This document shows positions 8,918-17,887 of a DNA stretch of 64,000 nt, one piece after another; within the stretch, counting starts at the first letter, position 1; every line of letters starts with the position of its first letter. Both the position numbers and the translations under genes were made by a program. Source of the stretch: Agrobacterium tumefaciens (GTDB lineage Bacteria; Pseudomonadota; Alphaproteobacteria; Rhizobiales; Rhizobiaceae); contig NZ_WJOK01000027.1 in assembly GCF_009649785.1 (NCBI RefSeq), forward strand, positions 1 through 64,000, read 5' to 3'. The notes under the pieces were generated by a model. That model searched no databases. It had not been told where the DNA came from and saw only the letters and a list, made by a program, of their open reading frames with translations.

Positions 8918-9295
8918 TTATCCTCGAACCGTTGGAACGGACCGCGCGGCCATGCTTGCCTGGCACGAGGTTGCATCACTGCCGCCCTTCGGCTCACGGT
9001 CGCCGATGTAGACGTCGGTCGAACCGGTTTGCGCATTGCCGCCACAGTCAATCGCATCGCCTACTCGACCGGCCCGCTTGCCGTTGATGAAGACGGTGGA
9101 TGCTCCAGCCGCCAGAGCCCGCGGATGTGAGGGCTTCGGGCAGGACGGGCAGCCATGCGGCAAATAGGCATCCCCGACGCGCATCAGCGGCCGACCATTC
9201 ACATAGACATTATTACTACCCCCGGTCGCCGGTGTGGGTGGAAAATGGCAGGAATGGGATGAACCTATATCGGCACGGCGATGAGCTTTGGGCAT
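8918..9295 (-). CDS. PAAR-repeat spike-tip protein (125 aa)
   Basis: The protein shows the PAAR pattern: NNVYVNGRPLMRVGDAYLPH, a proline-rich turn, a second GASTVFINGKRAGRVGDAIDCGG block and a final GSTDVYIGD strand, with the conserved His and Cys that bind the tip metal. PAAR proteins cap the VgrG trimer and sharpen the T6SS spike. A ~25-residue tail after the fold is the only extra part, so the toxin is a separate gene rather than a fusion. The gene sits between an unrecognised gene and the DUF4123 chaperone, all co-directional and tightly packed. Confidence 0.9.
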   Translation of the reverse strand: MPKAHRRADIGSSHSCHFPPTPATGGSNNVYVNGRPLMRVGDAYLPHGCPSCPKPSHPRALAAGASTVFINGKRAGRVGDAIDCGGNAQTGSTDVYIGDREPKGGSDATSCQASMAARSVPTVRG

Positions 9296-9311
9296 CGGCT
9301 ATATCCCCTTT

Positions 9312-9845
9312 TCAGCGCGCCTGAAGCATGGCGCGTGTCAGTAACCCAAGCCGTGCTCCCTGCGGCGGGACAAACGATCCAGGGAGCCATTCGGGCTTCG
9401 AGGCCAAGGCAAGAGCAACGGCAAAATCGTCATCCTCGGTGCGCAGAAGCGCACTCAGATCTACAGGAACAATAGCGGGATTGAGCATAAGCGCAGCAAA
9501 ATCGCTGCCGATTTCAGGGTCGATCTTCCAATGCAAACTTTTGCCGCGTCCTGCGACCTCGGAAAAGGTCACATCCCCCTGACACCAGGACAGAGCGGAG
9601 CAGCCCAGCGGTGTCCAGCCTTGGCCATCGCACAGCATTCTCCATCTGTCGGCCGAGAATTGTGATAGATTTGCCAACAGCTCATGTTGGGTTCTTATCG
9701 CTTTCAGCGCGATGTCACGGCTTGAGCCACCCGCATTGAGCATGCGTACATAGGTATTTTTCCACTGGCGCTCGGTGGAATGGAGCTCTAGCCAAATTCC
9801 CGCCGGCGTAGATCCGTCGTCAAATTTCACTGGCTTTGATAACAT
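9312..9845 (-). CDS. Unrecognised T6SS-operon protein (177 aa)
   Basis: No family recognised. The product is soluble, without signal or membrane segments, with several Trp residues (GIWLELHSTERQW, RWRMLCDGQGW) and a Leu/Ala-rich C-terminus. ATG at 9845 is preceded by AGGTGAGG at good spacing. The gene starts 6 bp after the 321-residue gene and ends 16 bp before PAAR. The tight packing between vgrG and PAAR suggests a role in spike assembly or cargo loading, or cytoplasmic immunity. None of these can be told apart from sequence alone. Confidence 0.7.
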   Translation of the reverse strand: MLSKPVKFDDGSTPAGIWLELHSTERQWKNTYVRMLNAGGSSRDIALKAIRTQHELLANLSQFSADRWRMLCDGQGWTPLGCSALSWCQGDVTFSEVAGRGKSLHWKIDPEIGSDFAALMLNPAIVPVDLSALLRTEDDDFAVALALASKPEWLPGSFVPPQGARLGLLTRAMLQAR

Positions 9846-9851
9846 CCGGCC

Positions 9852-10817
9852 TCACCTCCCCTCATAGAATATATGTTGCTTGTCCATAGGCACCCAAGGC
9901 ATGAACGGGTTACTGTCAGGGGAACGCGCACCCGAATAGAATTTCTCGGTCATTTCTACCGACCTCTGCAGTGCATAGCCGGAATCAGGGAAACCGTATT
10001 TAGCGGGATTGACCTGCATGTCCCTAGTGATCGAGTTGATGATACGGTCCTGTTCCGCGATACGATCAAGCTGCTTTTGATAGGTATATTCTTCCGACTT
10101 CCATTCACGGAAATATGGATGAACGTTGTAGGCTTGGAATGGGTATTCCTCGCGTTTTGACCGGGACAACTCGTTCCAGAGCGAGTACCATTTTTTAACT
10201 CGCCAAAAGCCAATCATGGAACCCAGGGACGCGCCAACCAAGGTGGCTTCGGTCTTGACATTGAGGGCCGTCGCCCCTTTGAAAAGATTGCGGGCGTCGG
10301 CAAGATAATATGTCCCGACCCCTATTGCCGCATCAACAGAAGCCCCTGAGACCCACCCCATGGTGTAATCCAGATCGTTGATACAAAACGGTTTGAGAGC
10401 GCTCATTCCGTTCTGTTGCGCAGCAAGAAAACGGTAAATTTTTTCAGCGGAATCATACTGGTCTCCCGCTGTCGGGATGTCCGATATGTCCTTTGCGGTT
10501 TTCATATCCTCTATCGTCTTGAGTTGTTCGGAAGCCCCGCCGCCCTGACCGATCCTCATCGACTGCCCGCCGCCGCGTTCAACGCGCTTGGCGGCATTGG
10601 ACATGCCGTAACCTGCTGACAGGCCGGCCCCGTAGAACGAGGCGACACAGGCGCACAAGTTCTCCCGGCCGAACAACAGAAAGGTGTGCGCACCAAGAAT
10701 CAGAGATGCGCCACTGTCATAACCAATCAGCCATGACTGGGATTTGGTATGTGCCAATCCAGCCCAGGAGTCGGGAGTTTTCAGGTCGTTGCCATAGGGA
10801 AATGCGCTGTCGCTCAT
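9852..10817 (-). CDS. Unrecognised T6SS-operon protein, candidate effector (321 aa)
   Basis: No family recognised. Two regions are hydrophobic or glycine-rich and could be membrane helices: about residues 30-75 (GASLILGAHTFLLFG, FYGAGLSAGYG) and about 165-215 (GASVDAAIGVGTYYLA, TLVGASLGSMIGFW). The C-terminal third is polar, with many aromatic and charged residues. ATG at 10817 overlaps the stop of the preceding secreted-protein gene (ATGA). Next to vgrG in a T6SS cargo region, a protein with internal membrane segments and no signal peptide fits a membrane-active or membrane-translocating effector. The exported neighbour (10814-11278) would then be a candidate immunity partner. This is inference from context. 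Confidence 0.65.
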   Translation of the reverse strand: MSDSAFPYGNDLKTPDSWAGLAHTKSQSWLIGYDSGASLILGAHTFLLFGRENLCACVASFYGAGLSAGYGMSNAAKRVERGGGQSMRIGQGGGASEQLKTIEDMKTAKDISDIPTAGDQYDSAEKIYRFLAAQQNGMSALKPFCINDLDYTMGWVSGASVDAAIGVGTYYLADARNLFKGATALNVKTEATLVGASLGSMIGFWRVKKWYSLWNELSRSKREEYPFQAYNVHPYFREWKSEEYTYQKQLDRIAEQDRIINSITRDMQVNPAKYGFPDSGYALQRSVEMTEKFYSGARSPDSNPFMPWVPMDKQHIFYEGR

Positions 10818-11278
10818 TGCTCCGCCTGACCGTATTTGAATGGCACATAGGGTACGAATGGTTTCGACGGATCGAAGTTCTGCTGTCCCGGATAAAGAAG
10901 GCAATAGAGCTTCTGTTTGTAAACGACCGCCAGTGGATAACACGCGTCCTTCTTGGCCATGCCGCCCGCGCCACATTGCTGGAGCCCCTCGAGAACCTCC
11001 ATCGCTCGGCACTTTTCTTCCCTACAGTCGTAGTCCCTGATGTCCTCATAACCTTTAGAATAGAAAATGCGCGTTTTCGTATAGCTGTCTAACGGCCCAA
11101 GAACGGCCGCAAGCCCTGCATAGGCTCGGTCAACATCCTGCTTCTCTCCGATGTTGAAGGTGGATGGCGTATCCGATGTGAAGGCGAATTTGGCCGGATC
11201 GGTTTCGCATTCAATTGCGAAGGAAAAAGAGCTGGAGGCCATAAGGATCACACATGCCGGGGCCAGGATTCTCGTCAT
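10814..11278 (-). CDS. Exported cysteine-containing protein, candidate periplasmic immunity protein (154 aa)
   Basis: ATG at 11278 gives a clean Sec signal: MTR, a hydrophobic run (ILAPACVILMASSSFSF) and a cleavage region near AIEC. The mature part is ~130 residues with six or so cysteines (C-REEKC, QC, AC, YC), suggesting disulfides in the periplasm. A longer TTG start at 11290 would only add four residues and overlap the vgrG stop. No family recognised. It sits directly after vgrG and is translationally coupled to the 321-residue gene. In this operon the other periplasmic immunity gene (tai) also precedes its effector (tae), so an immunity role for this gene is a reasonable guess. Confidence 0.65.
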   Translation of the reverse strand: MTRILAPACVILMASSSFSFAIECETDPAKFAFTSDTPSTFNIGEKQDVDRAYAGLAAVLGPLDSYTKTRIFYSKGYEDIRDYDCREEKCRAMEVLEGLQQCGAGGMAKKDACYPLAVVYKQKLYCLLYPGQQNFDPSKPFVPYVPFKYGQAEQ

Positions 11279-11286
11279 ATTGCTTC

Positions 11287-13440
11287 TCAATTCAAATCTA
11301 TCCTTCCGCCATTGACGACAACACGCTGTTCGCCATTGATCTCGATCTCTTCAAAGTCGAGAAAGAGCTTCGTACCGCTCAGCGTGACAGTTCCATCCTC
11401 ATGCATCAAAACATTGGCCTTTCCGCAAGTCAGGTGCAATTCGCCCCCGCTATGTACGGTCGCGCTGTTTTGCGCAGACAGCGACATCGTGTCGTTGCTC
11501 ATGAGATTGACACGTGTTCCTGCGTTGACGCTGTAGGACATACCGACATTGGTAGCCATTCCGGCCCCCACGTTGACGGCTTTGAACACACCCACGCTCT
11601 CAGTATTGTTCTTCTCGACGATGACGGACATATTGCCCTCGCCAGGATTGAGAAGCCCTGGAAAACCGAGGTTCTTTGCAACGTCGCCAATCCCGCTCAC
11701 AAGCGAATTCAGCACCGAATTCACGACCCTTCCTATCCCGCTCGGCCCAACTGTAACCATCATATTGCCACCAACAACCTCGTGGTGGTTGTTGCGCACC
11801 TCTATCGACTTATTGTGGCCAACCGACTGGACCCAGTTATTATCAATCCGTTCGCTGTGATTGTTTCGGATTTTTTCGTTGCGGTCTTTCTGGGCGTGAA
11901 TGTAAATTTCCTCGCGGCCATTCTCGTCTTCGAAAGTCAGTTCGTTGAAGCCCGAACCTTTGTGCGTGTTAGTCCGGAACGTGCTCTTGGTTTTGTTGGC
12001 AGGCAGCTCATAAGGCACTGTCTGACGCGCATTCGGCACCACGCCGGTGACCAGGGGCCGGTCCGGATCGCCATCCACAAATGCAACCATCACTTCCATG
12101 CCGATGCGCGGGATGATCTGGCCGCCCCAAGTGGAGCCCGCCCAGTTCTGCGCAACCCGCACCCAGCACGTATCCGTGCCATCCTTCTTCGCCTTACGAT
12201 CCCAAGGGAACCACAGCTTGATGCGGCCATATTGATCGGGATGGATTTCCTCACCCTCGGGGCCAGCGACGATTGCCACCTGCGTGCCTTCGATGCGTGG
12301 GCGCTTCGTCGTCCGGTGCGGCGTTAAGGGAACGCGGGCCGGAATTGCCTCGAAGTGGTTGCGATACTCAGGCTCGTTACTGTTTGTCTCATAGGAGAGA
12401 TCGACGATGCTGTGGCTTGCCCTGATGATCACATGCTCTTCATAGGCATGTTCGGGATGGGCAACCTCGTAAGGCGTAAAGCGACGGCCGGGTTCGAGAA
12501 TGCGTGAGGTGGACGATCCGAATACCCGGTCGTGATCGGCCTCGATCGCCTGGGTGCGCAGTTTCTGCGCCCGTTCCGCTTCTTCCACCGTCTTGATGCG
12601 GGCCGGATATTCGTAGAGCTCGCGCTTCGCCGCGTCCGGCATTTGCACCAGAGACGGCGTCATCGTGCCAGGCACCATGCCCGGCGTCTCGAAATTCCAG
12701 TCCGCGCCCGCCCGCTGGCCGGAGACATAGGAGAACCGCCGTGCCCAGTCATTGATGTGGTTGCGGTCCGACGAGCCCTGCGCCAGCCGCACAGTTCCCT
12801 CCCCCTGGGCAGCCGGAGACGGCCCGAGCCAGCCGCTGGCGCTATCGGCAACATGCAGCTTATGGGAACCGTCCTCGTGGCTGAACCAGTAGAACAGGCC
12901 ATCCTCTTCGAAACGGCGGGTGAGATAATCCAGATCGGTCTCGTTAAACTGTACGCTGTAGTGCTGTGCAAGCGGCGGCGAAATGATGCCTGACGTATCG
13001 GGTGCAGGAATGCCGTGTTCTGAAAACAGCGTCTCAACGATATCGACCGCCGTCTTGTCCATCCAGATGCGGCAATCGGAACGCCGCGAAAGCAACCACA
13101 TCTGTGGCCGGATGGTCATCGAGTAAGAGCGCAACCCACGCGTGATCGGAGGACCTTCATGGAGCTCTGTTACAAGGCCGTTAAAGGGACGGCGAACACC
13201 GCCGCCCTCACCCTCGCCCTGGCTGATCTCGAGCGAAACATCGACCAGCCGCCCGATCAGTTCCTCGGGCTTAACCGCCTCCTTCTTGGCACGCACCGTC
13301 AGGCGAATATCAAAGAGCTGCGATACGCCTTCCTCGACCGTCAGACGCTCCGGCAAAAGCTGATCCTCTCCCAAAGGCGACTTGACCTTGAGGACGCGGC
13401 TTGCCTGAACGAAATCAGAAAGTGACGACTGGTCGTTCAT
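11287..13440 (-). CDS. vgrG: VgrG spike protein (717 aa)
   Basis: VgrG forms the trimeric needle that is pushed out on the Hcp tube. The protein has the phage gp27-like first half (RLTVEEGVSQLFDIRL, GLVTELHE, YSMTIRPQMWLLSRR, DLDYLTRRFEEDGLFYWF). The gp5-like OB-fold has the typical GRIKLWFPWDRKAKKDGTD, WGGQIIPRIGMEVMVAF and DGDPDRPLVTGVV. After the beta-prism (repeated NNHSERIDNN / RNNHHEVVGG motifs) it ends at ...GGRIDLN without an extra catalytic domain, so it is a structural, cargo-carrying VgrG. ATG at 13440 has AGGAG upstream. It lies 13 bp after tae and just before the unknown cargo genes. Confidence 0.97.
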   Translation of the reverse strand: MNDQSSLSDFVQASRVLKVKSPLGEDQLLPERLTVEEGVSQLFDIRLTVRAKKEAVKPEELIGRLVDVSLEISQGEGEGGGVRRPFNGLVTELHEGPPITRGLRSYSMTIRPQMWLLSRRSDCRIWMDKTAVDIVETLFSEHGIPAPDTSGIISPPLAQHYSVQFNETDLDYLTRRFEEDGLFYWFSHEDGSHKLHVADSASGWLGPSPAAQGEGTVRLAQGSSDRNHINDWARRFSYVSGQRAGADWNFETPGMVPGTMTPSLVQMPDAAKRELYEYPARIKTVEEAERAQKLRTQAIEADHDRVFGSSTSRILEPGRRFTPYEVAHPEHAYEEHVIIRASHSIVDLSYETNSNEPEYRNHFEAIPARVPLTPHRTTKRPRIEGTQVAIVAGPEGEEIHPDQYGRIKLWFPWDRKAKKDGTDTCWVRVAQNWAGSTWGGQIIPRIGMEVMVAFVDGDPDRPLVTGVVPNARQTVPYELPANKTKSTFRTNTHKGSGFNELTFEDENGREEIYIHAQKDRNEKIRNNHSERIDNNWVQSVGHNKSIEVRNNHHEVVGGNMMVTVGPSGIGRVVNSVLNSLVSGIGDVAKNLGFPGLLNPGEGNMSVIVEKNNTESVGVFKAVNVGAGMATNVGMSYSVNAGTRVNLMSNDTMSLSAQNSATVHSGGELHLTCGKANVLMHEDGTVTLSGTKLFLDFEEIEINGEQRVVVNGGRIDLN

Positions 13441-13453
13441 GGAACACTCCTAA

Positions 13454-13954
13454 TCAGGACCCGCGGCTGGACTGAAGTGGCCAGAACCAGATCGTTTCCG
13501 AATTGTAGTAGCAGGCCGACGCGCATTGGGTGGCCTCTGAGCCACCCCGCACAAGATCGATATGGCCGCCTCCGGTGTAACCAGGGATATTGTTGAACGC
13601 CACAACACCGTTACGGGCACCGATGCCATTACGCGCTGTCGCGGGGGTAAACGGTTCGGGCTCGCCTAGATAGCTCGTCCGTTTCACCAGATTTGCGAGG
13701 CGGCGCATGTTCACCTCAATGCCCTTGCCCGCATATGGACCTTTCTGGATGCGATGCGAGGCTGGCACGATGTTGATCCCCGATTTCACGAAAGCGATGC
13801 TAACGCGGATGGCACAGGTATTGTGATAGTTCGGGTTACCGATAAAATCATCCCAGCCTATTTCCGTGAAAAGATCACGCTGGCTGACATAGTTCGGGTG
13901 CGACGGGTCGCTGCTCGGATAATTCTTATAAAGAGTGTCAAAGTTAACGCGCAT
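13454..13954 (-). CDS. tae: T6SS peptidoglycan amidase effector, Tae4-like
   Basis: Tae enzymes cut the peptide stems of peptidoglycan in target-cell periplasm. The 166-residue product has the papain-like amidase residues: Cys47 in HNTCAIRVS and His131 followed by Asp133 in GGGHIDLV. An early YPSSDPSHP loop and the length also fit the Tae4 family. Two further cysteines near the C-terminus (QCASACYY) could form a disulfide outside the cell. ATG at 13954 matches the usual family start (MRVNFDTLY). A GTG at 13966 overlapping the tai stop would add four residues. There is no signal peptide, as expected for T6SS cargo. The immunity gene tai lies immediately upstream in the operon. Confidence 0.9.
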   Translation of the reverse strand: MRVNFDTLYKNYPSSDPSHPNYVSQRDLFTEIGWDDFIGNPNYHNTCAIRVSIAFVKSGINIVPASHRIQKGPYAGKGIEVNMRRLANLVKRTSYLGEPEPFTPATARNGIGARNGVVAFNNIPGYTGGGHIDLVRGGSEATQCASACYYNSETIWFWPLQSSRGS

Positions 13955-13965
13955 GGTTCGTCCCA

Positions 13966-14355
13966 CTAGTTACTTTTCTGCTCACAGGGAAAGGAGACCT
14001 TGAGCGCCTCCCGCACGAGAGTGGCTGCCTGTTCATCCAGTTTTTCCGCAGGAAGATCGCCGAGATAGGTGTAGATCCGGTCGTTGAGTTCATGGGGCGC
14101 CACGGCGCCTGCACCACACCAGTCCGATCCGCTCGTCAGATCGGCCACGCCAGCGATATAGGCGCTTGATTTTGCAACGGAAACCAGCCGCCGCATTTCC
14201 GGATCGGACACCTCCGGGGCAAGCTTACCCTCGATGGCCTGCTTGAGTTCGGCACCAGAGAATATCCATGTCCGCTCCGCCGCACCGACCGGCGAAAGAC
14301 CGGAAGATGCCAGAACAACCGGCACGGAAACAAAAAACGCATATAGGGAGCGCAT
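13966..14355 (-). CDS. tai: Tai4-like (Rap1a/Tai) periplasmic immunity protein
   Basis: The product (129 aa) begins with a Sec signal (MRSLYAFFVSVPVVLASSG... ending near GAAER). It then has the Rap1a/Tai features: helical repeats, SSAYIAGVADL, a WCGAG motif and a C-terminal FPCE cysteine, giving the conserved cysteine pair. Tai proteins bind and inhibit the partner amidase in the periplasm, protecting the producer and its kin. ATG at 14355 has AGGTGG about 8 bases upstream and gives a proper signal peptide; the frame extends upstream to 14448 without support. It is translated just ahead of tae, with the stop touching the first possible tae start. Confidence 0.88.
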   Translation of the reverse strand: MRSLYAFFVSVPVVLASSGLSPVGAAERTWIFSGAELKQAIEGKLAPEVSDPEMRRLVSVAKSSAYIAGVADLTSGSDWCGAGAVAPHELNDRIYTYLGDLPAEKLDEQAATLVREALKVSFPCEQKSN

Positions 14356-14426
14356 CAAAAAACCACCTAGACCAAACTCGACGTGAAACATCACGACGTG
14401 AGCTGCAAAACTGCATTGAAAACGTT

Positions 14427-14451
14427 CCGGTGCCGGCAACGCCGGCACCGG
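14427..14451 (-). terminator. GC-rich hairpin between hcp and tai (terminator/attenuator)
   Basis: A perfect 10-bp stem (CCGGTGCCGG / CCGGCACCGG) with a 5-base loop lies 13 bp after the hcp stop. In the direction of transcription it is followed by AACGTTTTC. It looks like a partial intrinsic terminator or an mRNA 3'-end stabiliser. It would let hcp, whose product is needed in many copies, be expressed above the effector and spike genes downstream. Confidence 0.75.
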
Positions 14452-14463
14452 GTCGCGTCACGA

Positions 14464-14940
14464 TCAGGCAGCCTTCGTCGTCGCCAGATCGTAGGAGGCG
14501 ATCATCGGAGACTGCGGCGAGTTGTTGTCGTCGAACGGCGTGTACTTCACTTCCATCTTCGTGAAGTTGAGCTTGACGGTTTCCACCGGACGGTCACCGC
14601 TGGAATCCACCGAGTAGCTGGCGATAAGCGTGTTTGTCAGCAGATACTCGATATAGGTGTTGCCGGGATTACCCGTGGTCACCAGATGAATGGTTGCGAG
14701 CTTGCCGGTCCGGCCGGCGCAGGCTTCCTGGAAAAGCTTGGTGGAAGAAGAATCGCTAACCTTGGTCAGAATGACTTCCGAAATGGTCGGTTCGGATGCC
14801 TCGCGGTTTGCAGCAGAACCAGCAGAGGTGTTCATGTTGCGGGCCACGTTCCAGTGAATGGCTTCAATATCCATCCACTTGCGATGTTCTTCATGGGTGG
14901 CGTCGCCCTGGATACCGTCAATCTGCAGATAAATTGGCAT
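14464..14940 (-). CDS. hcp: Hcp, T6SS tube protein (158 aa)
   Basis: Hcp hexamers stack into the inner tube that is expelled during T6SS firing. The sequence has the standard Hcp course: IYLQIDGIQGDATHEEHRKW at the N-terminus, then VILTKVSDSSSTKLFQEAC, a TIHLVTTG strand, a YIEYLLTNTLIASYS region, and VKLNFTKMEVKYTPFD near the end. Length is typical. ATG at 14940 has AGGAG at good spacing. It follows clpV by 57 bp and is followed by a strong hairpin before tai. Confidence 0.97.
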   Translation of the reverse strand: MPIYLQIDGIQGDATHEEHRKWMDIEAIHWNVARNMNTSAGSAANREASEPTISEVILTKVSDSSSTKLFQEACAGRTGKLATIHLVTTGNPGNTYIEYLLTNTLIASYSVDSSGDRPVETVKLNFTKMEVKYTPFDDNNSPQSPMIASYDLATTKAA

Positions 14941-14997
14941 GCTGTAAGCTCCTGTAGCTAAAATGACCTCTTGCTCCGAGGCCGAGTTACCCTTCGT

Positions 14998-17667
14998 TTA
15001 ATGCCGCATGCGTCGGGTAGCCCCATCCGACGCGGCAACTTTATCCACCCCAACCTCTTCGGTTACGGCGAATTCATCTGCTTCCCCAGCCTCTTCGGCA
15101 CGAATGCCGAACCCGTTTTCACCAAAATCGACAACAATGTTCCCGACACGCTCTCCCGCGATTACCTTTTCGAGGAAAAAGCTGGAAAGAGGCGGCAGGA
15201 GGTCCTTGCCGATCATGATTTCAATGGCGCGTGCGCCAATCTCACTTGCACCGGCGCGCGCCACCAGGGCATCTCGCGCCACATTGGACAGGGTCAGGCC
15301 GGTGCCATATGTTGCGAGCACACGTTCCCTGATCTTGCCAATCTGCATATCCACGATCCTTGCAAGCGCCTCCGTACCAAGCGGCATGAAGGGAAGAATG
15401 ATCGTGCGCCCGAGGAACGCGGGCTTGAACTGTTTGGTAAGCTCCGGCATCAGAAGCGCTTCCAGCGCTTCGCCTTCCGGCATCGTGTCGGGATCGGCCG
15501 ACAGCGCCGAGAGCAACTCCGAGCCTGTATTGGCCGTCATGAAGATAGTGGTGTTCTTGAAATCCACGTCGCGGCCTTCGCCATCACGCAACACGCCCTT
15601 GTCAAACACCTGATAGAAAATGTCCTGGACGCCGGGGTGAGCCTTGTCGATCTCATCCAAGAGCAGAACCCCGAACGGCCGACGGCGCACCGCTTCCGTC
15701 AACACGCCGCCTTCGCCGAAACCGACATAGCCGGGCGGCGAACCGAGAAGAAGCGAAACCTTATGCTCTTCCTTGAACTCCGACATGTTGATCGTCGTCA
15801 GATGGCTGTTGCCGCCGTAGAGCATATCGGCGAGCGACAGCGCGGTTTCGGTCTTTCCTGTTCCGGACATGCCAACAAGGAAAAAAACGGCCGGCGGGCG
15901 GCGCGGATCGGATAATCCGGCCCGCGCAGTGCGCATGGCATCGGCAATCCGTGCAATTGCAGCATCCTGCCCCACCACCCGCTGCCGCATACGCGCATCG
16001 AGTGTCCGGGCACTTTCGATCTGGTCCGCCAGAAGTTTGCCAAGTGGAATTCCGGTCCATCGCGAAACGACGGCGGCGATCGCCTCACGATCAACGACCG
16101 TCGGGACAAGTCTCTCGGCATTTGCCGGTTTTGCCTCAACCGCAGGCCGCAGGGGAGAGACATTGGAAACATCGCCTTCAACCGGCTGCTCTTCGCTTAG
16201 CTCAGCCATCTCCGCGTCGTAACGGCTGCGCAGATCATCGATCCCACTCTCAAGCTTTTCGACTTCGCCCCGTATCGACTGGATACGGCTGTCAATCTCG
16301 CCATCCTGCGGTTCACGCAGAAGCCAGTTCAACTCATCGGTGAGAAGGCGCCGCTCGCTTTCCATAGCGCGCAGCCGCTCCGGCTGGGTCTGCCGTGCCA
16401 GTGAGACGGCAGCCGCGGCCGTATCGAGAAGGCTGACGGCCTTGTCCGGCAACTGCCGCGCGGGCATGTAGCGTGCGGATAATTGCACCGCGGCCACGAC
16501 CGCCTCGTCACGAACGACAACGTTGTGATGGCTGACGAAGCTGTCAGCGACACCGCGCAACATACGTATGGCGGTCGTCTCATCCGGCTCGCGCACATGT
16601 ACAGGCTGGAAACGACGGGTCAGCGCCGCATCCTTTTCGAAATACTTCTTGTATTCGCTCCAGGTCGTCGCCGCGACGGTGCGCACTTCACCCCGCGCCA
16701 GAGCGGGCTTGAGAATATTGGCCGCATCGCCCTGCCCGGCCGCACCACCCGCACCAACGAGACCGTGGGCCTCATCGATAAACAGGATGACCGGTTCGGT
16801 AGAACGTTTGACCGCATCGATTACGCCATGAAGGCGGCGCTCAAACTCACCCTTAACGCCGGCACCGGCCTGAAGTAGCGAAATATCGAGGTTCAGCAGG
16901 CGGACATTGCGCAACTTTTCCGGAACGTTGCCAGACGCGATTTCCAGCGCCAGCGCCTCGGCAACCGCCGTTTTGCCAACCCCCGCCTCACCTACCAGGA
17001 TGGGATTGTTCTGTCGGCGGCGCGTTAGAATATCAACGAGCTGGCGTAACTCATCATCGCGGCCGATAACAGGATCAACCTTGCCATTGCGGGCATCTGC
17101 GGTCATGTCCTGGGTGTAAAGGCGCAAGAAATCATTCTGGCCTGCAGACTGTCCTGTCCCTGCCTGCCCTGAGCCTGCCAGCGCGGAAGGAACATCCACG
17201 CCTGCGCCATTTTCAGTCGAGTTGCGAAGAAGCTCAAGCGCGGTGCGATCCATCGCCTTGAGAGAAGGAAATGCCGAGCGGACGAAAGAGCGAAGTGAGG
17301 TTTCCTCATCCATCGCCAACAGCAGATCGCAAAGCGTAACACGGTCGCGGCCAGCCTCCAGCGATGCGAGAATCCATGCCTCCCGGGCTGCCGTGAGGAT
17401 GTTCTGGGAGAGCGACAATGCCTCTCCGTCGCCGATGATGGACTCCTCCAGACTGCGGCTGATTTCAGCCTGCAATACCGGAAGTGGAATTTTTAATTCC
17501 TCGAATGTTTTCGCATAGATGCCGGAGTCCACAACCGCAAGCAGCCAATGCGGGATATCCACGTATCTGTGCCCCATGCGCACCGCAACAGAAGCCGCAG
17601 CTTCAAGGGTAACACGCAGGTCTGGCTCAAGCGCTCCAACAAGGCGGTTGAGATCGATATGCGACAT
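14998..17667 (-). CDS. clpV: ClpV (TssH), T6SS sheath-recycling AAA+ ATPase (889 aa)
   Basis: ClpV disassembles contracted TssB/TssC sheath. The order of parts is an N-terminal Clp repeat domain ([13 protein letters not shown]), AAA domain 1 with Walker [15 protein letters not shown] and Walker [13 protein letters not shown], a coiled-coil middle domain, and AAA domain 2 with Walker [14 protein letters not shown] and Walker [14 protein letters not shown]-terminal small domain follows. The start was set to ATG at 17667 because a perfect AGGAGG lies just upstream; the open frame to 17742 has no support. clpV is the first gene of the minus-strand operon and diverges from tssA across 220 bp. Confidence 0.97.
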   Translation of the reverse strand: MSHIDLNRLVGALEPDLRVTLEAAASVAVRMGHRYVDIPHWLLAVVDSGIYAKTFEELKIPLPVLQAEISRSLEESIIGDGEALSLSQNILTAAREAWILASLEAGRDRVTLCDLLLAMDEETSLRSFVRSAFPSLKAMDRTALELLRNSTENGAGVDVPSALAGSGQAGTGQSAGQNDFLRLYTQDMTADARNGKVDPVIGRDDELRQLVDILTRRRQNNPILVGEAGVGKTAVAEALALEIASGNVPEKLRNVRLLNLDISLLQAGAGVKGEFERRLHGVIDAVKRSTEPVILFIDEAHGLVGAGGAAGQGDAANILKPALARGEVRTVAATTWSEYKKYFEKDAALTRRFQPVHVREPDETTAIRMLRGVADSFVSHHNVVVRDEAVVAAVQLSARYMPARQLPDKAVSLLDTAAAAVSLARQTQPERLRAMESERRLLTDELNWLLREPQDGEIDSRIQSIRGEVEKLESGIDDLRSRYDAEMAELSEEQPVEGDVSNVSPLRPAVEAKPANAERLVPTVVDREAIAAVVSRWTGIPLGKLLADQIESARTLDARMRQRVVGQDAAIARIADAMRTARAGLSDPRRPPAVFFLVGMSGTGKTETALSLADMLYGGNSHLTTINMSEFKEEHKVSLLLGSPPGYVGFGEGGVLTEAVRRRPFGVLLLDEIDKAHPGVQDIFYQVFDKGVLRDGEGRDVDFKNTTIFMTANTGSELLSALSADPDTMPEGEALEALLMPELTKQFKPAFLGRTIILPFMPLGTEALARIVDMQIGKIRERVLATYGTGLTLSNVARDALVARAGASEIGARAIEIMIGKDLLPPLSSFFLEKVIAGERVGNIVVDFGENGFGIRAEEAGEADEFAVTEEVGVDKVAASDGATRRMRH

Positions 17668-17789
17668 GCAATGAGCCTCCTGCCCGGGTTCATTCCACAA
17701 CGTGACGTGGAGTAAATATGATGATGAAACCAACTTGTCCACCCCGAAGTTGATTTTTTGTCAGATGAGATTATCCACTAGACGCCACA

Positions 17790-17806
17790 ATTTAGACACA
17801 TTTAGA
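17790..17806. promoter_or_regulatory. Tandem ATTTAGA repeats in the clpV-tssA intergenic region
   Basis: Two copies of ATTTAGA lie exactly 10 bp apart (17790-17796 and 17800-17806), one helical turn, in the AT-rich part of the 220-bp region between the divergent T6SS operons. The spacing is that of direct-repeat sites bound by OmpR-type response regulators. In A. tumefaciens the T6SS is known to be controlled by the ChvG/ChvI two-component system, so this is a candidate site; I cannot match it to a defined ChvI consensus. Confidence 0.4.
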
Positions 17807-17827
17807 ATAAGTCTGTCTTATGAATAG

Positions 17828-17839
17828 CCTTACGTAAGG
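17828..17839. promoter_or_regulatory. 12-bp perfect palindrome upstream of tssA
   Basis: CCTTACGTAAGG is a perfect dyad located about 50 bp before the TTG start of tssA. It is a candidate operator for a dimeric regulator of the tss operon. The function is inferred from symmetry and place only. Confidence 0.4.
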
Positions 17840-17887
17840 GAAGTAACTACAAAAAATCCATTACTATTTCTCGGAGATAGACTGCCG

